Source: UBA11889 sp002313255 (lineage in GTDB: Bacteria > Pseudomonadota > Gammaproteobacteria > Pseudomonadales > Azotimanducaceae). From it: 53,929 nucleotides of DNA. Each line of letters opens with the position of its first letter. Position 1 is the first letter of the stretch. This document shows positions 51,660-53,929 of this stretch, one piece after another. The notes below the pieces were generated by a model. That model had not been told where the DNA came from, made no database searches, and worked only from the letters and a program-made list of their open reading frames with translations. The translations under genes and the position numbers were made by a program. Where the stretch lies: positions 1 through 53,929 of the forward strand of contig CAJWQX010000014.1 of the NCBI GenBank assembly GCA_913045265.1, in the 5' to 3' direction.

Positions 51660-52962
51660 CCGTTACAAACAATAGCCCCATCCCTAATCCAACCCAAAAA
51701 CCATCAATGCCCATCGGGCTTCCCGACCACCAACCAAATCCAAGGGTTAGCGCCACCGGCAGCGCCACAAGCCAGTACGCGACCAAAACAAAACCCAGAG
51801 GCACCCGGGTGTCTTTGTATCCACGCAGGGTCCCCAACGCAGCCACCTGCGTGTTATCAATGAACTGATACAGAGCGACAAAAACGAAAACACGCGCTGC
51901 AATAGCTTGGACGTCGGGAGCTCGCGTGTAGAGGGCCGCCAGGGGTTCCCTCACAAGCAATAGTAGAACCGCCATCACCACTGCGAACACCAGCGCGATT
52001 ATCAGCACTGTATCCCCCGTAGTTTTGGCGCCGGCATAATCGCGCCGTCCAACCTGATGCCCTACACGAATCGCCGCCGCCATCCCCAGCGCGTGAGGTA
52101 CCATAAAAGTGAGTCCGAGGATATTAATAGCAATCGAGTGCGCCGCGACGACCGCCTCACCGAAGCGACTCAAACAAATAGCAACGAAGGCAAAAACGCC
52201 CCACTCAACGAATGTAGCCAGGCCGATCGGAAAGCCAACCTTGGCAATCTCGGCCATCTGTTTAAGGTCAGGGATCAACGTTCGTCTAAAGAAGTCAGCC
52301 GGCAAAAAATCTTGCCACCGCACCACAACTGCCATGGCAGCCGCTGCACTCCAATTCACAATCGCCGTAGCGACGCCGCAACCGGCGCCACCCAATTCTG
52401 GCGCTCCTAGGCGACCAAAGATGAACGCATAGTTCAACGCCGCATTGAGAACGACCATGACGGCAGCGACCACCATGGCAGGCTTGGTACGGCCCAATCC
52501 TTCACTTGTCGAGCGCAGCAAGAAGTACAGGGCAAGCCCGGGCAAACCCCACATTACATTTTGCAGATACCCAATGGACACGGTCATCGCTTCCGCCGAA
52601 TTTCCCGCCGCAACCAAGCCGATCAACCGATGGCCGTTGCCGATAAGGATCATCCCGACCGCACTAAATGCCAACCCAATCCATATACCCTGGCGCGCTA
52701 TATAGCTGGAAGCTTCTCCGGCACCTGCACCAAATCGTTGCGCGACGAGCGGCGTAATACCACTCAGCGTACCCATGAGCAATGCGATGATCGGACCGAC
52801 AATGGCGGTCGCCAACGCAACCCCTGCCAGGTCGCTCGAACCATAGCGTCCCGACATTACAATGTCCGTGACGTTAATCGTCATGTGCAGCAAGGAAGCT
52901 GCGGCGATGGGCCCACCCAGCCGCATCACCCGGCTCAACTCAAGCGGATCGAATCTATTCAC
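51583..52962 (-). CDS. MATE-family multidrug/cation antiporter (NorM-like)
   Basis: A 459-residue membrane protein with twelve predicted segments and MATE features: PIAAASLLHMTINVTDIVMS in TM1, the loop GTLSGITPLVAQRFGAG, and the second-half equivalent VPHALGMAAAIRVGHQVGRR. It likely expels cationic drugs or metabolites with Na+ or H+. It is divergent from xthA with only 21 bases between start codons and overlaps the MFS gene tail to tail. Confidence 0.93.
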   Translation of the reverse strand: MNRFDPLELSRVMRLGGPIAAASLLHMTINVTDIVMSGRYGSSDLAGVALATAIVGPIIALLMGTLSGITPLVAQRFGAGAGEASSYIARQGIWIGLAFSAVGMILIGNGHRLIGLVAAGNSAEAMTVSIGYLQNVMWGLPGLALYFLLRSTSEGLGRTKPAMVVAAVMVVLNAALNYAFIFGRLGAPELGGAGCGVATAIVNWSAAAAMAVVVRWQDFLPADFFRRTLIPDLKQMAEIAKVGFPIGLATFVEWGVFAFVAICLSRFGEAVVAAHSIAINILGLTFMVPHALGMAAAIRVGHQVGRRDYAGAKTTGDTVLIIALVFAVVMAVLLLLVREPLAALYTRAPDVQAIAARVFVFVALYQFIDNTQVAALGTLRGYKDTRVPLGFVLVAYWLVALPVALTLGFGWWSGSPMGIDGFWVGLGMGLLFVTVTLNLRRARLAQDEDRIELLADRSE

Positions 52963-52983
52963 TGTCCGTGCTCAAATACTCCT

Positions 52984-53772
52984 ATGCGTATTGTCAGTTG
53001 GAACGTTAACGGGCTTCGGGCTTGCGTCAAGAAAGGTTTTCTTGAATTCCTCGAGACCTCAGACGCAGACGTAGTGGCTCTGCAAGAAGTCCGCGCTTTT
53101 CCACACCAATTAGACACGGCCACCCGAGAACCCGAAGGATGGTACACATACTTCGCACCCGCGCAACGTCCCGGTTATGCGGGAGTCGCAATTTATGCAC
53201 GCCAGCCCGCGATTGAGGTAATCGACAGCCTCGCGATTCCGCGCTTCGATCAAGAAGGCCGATTTCTGGTGGCCCGCTTTGGTCGAACGTTCGTCGCATC
53301 TGTCTATTTTCCCAAGGGAAGTGGTAAAGACAGAGACAACAGTAGGGTTCCGTACAAGTTGGACTTTTACCAAGCCGTTTTCAGCACAATTCAATCGTTG
53401 CGGCGTCGAGGACCTGTGTTTGTCGTCGGGGATTACAACACCGCGCACTCAGAAATCGATTTGGCGCGCCCCCGTACTAACCGAAAAGCGAGCGGTTTTT
53501 TGTTAGAAGAACGAGCGGAAATTGATCGCTGGTTGGACGCGGGATGGGTTGATGTGTTTCGCCACCAGCATCCCCACGAACCCGGCCACTACACGTGGTG
53601 GCGTCAATGGGGAAACGCAAGAGAAGATAACGTCGGATGGCGGATTGATTACGTCATGGCTTCACCAGGCGGGGCCAAACGCGTCGATGAAGCGTTCATT
53701 TGGCCACACGTGAAAGGTTCGGATCACTGCCCTATAGGCGTGAACCTACAGCGTTCGAGTTCACAGGCTTAG
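52984..53772 (+). CDS. xthA: Exodeoxyribonuclease III (AP endonuclease)
   Basis: 262 residues from ATG 52984; longer in-frame starts run through the MATE gene. EEP-family signatures are complete: MRIVSWNVNGLRACVKKGF, the metal-binding Glu in ALQEVRAF, VASVYFPKG, VFVVGDYNTAH (Asp-x-Asn), WRIDYVMAS and the final SDHCPIGV (catalytic Asp-His). It cleaves 5' of abasic sites and removes 3' blocks in base-excision repair. Confidence 0.96.
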   Translation: MRIVSWNVNGLRACVKKGFLEFLETSDADVVALQEVRAFPHQLDTATREPEGWYTYFAPAQRPGYAGVAIYARQPAIEVIDSLAIPRFDQEGRFLVARFGRTFVASVYFPKGSGKDRDNSRVPYKLDFYQAVFSTIQSLRRRGPVFVVGDYNTAHSEIDLARPRTNRKASGFLLEERAEIDRWLDAGWVDVFRHQHPHEPGHYTWWRQWGNAREDNVGWRIDYVMASPGGAKRVDEAFIWPHVKGSDHCPIGVNLQRSSSQA

Positions 53773-53791
53773 GTAGCACGAAGGACGCGGT

Positions 53792-53929
53792 TTAGCGCCT
53801 AGGTATACGACTTTTTGACTTGGGCGCTATCTTAGATTTGCGGCGCGCTTTCACCTTCGCCTTTGGTTTGGTTTTCGGTTTCGCTTTGGCTTTCGGTTTC
53901 GCTTTGGCTTTCGGTTTCGCTTTGGCTTT
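53792..53929 (-). CDS. C-terminal fragment with Lys/Ala/Pro repeats, runs off the window
   Basis: The minus frame is open from the window edge to TAA at 53792 and gives 45 residues. The segment repeats an 18-base unit encoding K-A-K-A-K-P about three times, then a degenerate stretch and a basic end (KARRKSKIAPKSKS...). Such tails occur on histone H1-like and AlgP-type DNA-binding proteins, phasins and some helicases. The functional domain lies outside the window, so no product can be named. It is convergent with xthA. Confidence 0.7.
   Translation of the reverse strand, partial: KAKAKPKAKAKPKAKAKPKTKPKAKVKARRKSKIAPKSKSRIPRR

Noticed and set aside
1..53929. CRISPR array, insertion sequence, integrase or prophage
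   Set aside because: No regularly spaced repeats, transposase or phage-like proteins were seen. The only tandem repeats are the octamer array and the K-A-P tail.

Overview
The window reads as a chromosomal segment of a gammaproteobacterium of moderate GC. The left end carries the gammaproteobacterial order infC-rpmI-rplT-pheS-pheT-ihfA-merR (all minus), with an AUU-initiated infC and a tRNA-Pro(GGG) at the edge. thrS, the usual neighbour of infC, is missing. A tRNA-Val(GAC) and an ABC exporter pair lie there instead. The abundance of Fe(II)/2-oxoglutarate dioxygenases, flavin monooxygenases of the luciferase family, CoA-handling enzymes and glutathione-transferase-like proteins suggests a free-living or symbiotic heterotroph with a broad catabolic repertoire. 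That lifestyle is an inference; nothing in the window names the species.

Layout. 1-6000: translation and IHF operon plus two tRNAs. 6145-11067: heterodimeric ABC exporter and a TauD-type dioxygenase. 11121-14626: uvrB divergent from an Nramp-like transporter that lacks the classical metal ligands. 14690-21709: a divergent catabolic island. On the minus strand are a linalool dehydratase/isomerase-like protein, an acyl-CoA synthetase and a PhyH dioxygenase. On the plus strand are a CaiB-type CoA transferase that appears to start at AUC and an LLM monooxygenase. 21781-25066: a cobalt-type nitrile hydratase operon (beta, alpha, accessory protein) preceded by a GST-like protein and a small membrane protein, with no amidase. 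25287-29465: a tight plus-strand operon of a TPP-dependent enzyme, a PhyH-HEAT fusion and a mannonate-dehydratase-like TIM barrel. 29462-36261: typA, a HIT protein, a second TauD, a GST, a nitroreductase and two divergent transglutaminase-fold proteins. 36371-37839: a GPH/MFS sugar-type transporter broken by a single -1 frameshift. 37842-46002: two LLM enzymes, a ThuA-like protein, an rRNA/tRNA methyltransferase, a cyclophilin with a possible upstream leader peptide, an enoyl-CoA hydratase, a double DsbA-fold protein and a secreted cyclase. 46164-51659: a Tat-exported Fe-S aldo/keto reductase followed by larC-larB-larE (nickel-pincer cofactor synthesis) and an MFS carrier, without larA. 51583-53929: a MATE pump, xthA, and the Lys/Ala/Pro repeat tail of a gene that runs off the window.

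How the genes may work together. The most suggestive groupings are two. First, the 14690-21709 island together with 25287-29465 holds a CoA ligase, PhyH hydroxylases, a TPP enzyme with an oxalyl-CoA decarboxylase/2-hydroxyacyl-CoA lyase-like TPP motif, a CoA transferase and an LDI homologue. These are the kinds of parts needed to take apart methyl-branched or isoprenoid compounds by alpha-oxidation. Second, the five-gene nitrile hydratase operon has unusual partners. Both functional readings are inferences from family membership and gene order. No CRISPR array, insertion sequence, integrase or prophage gene was seen.
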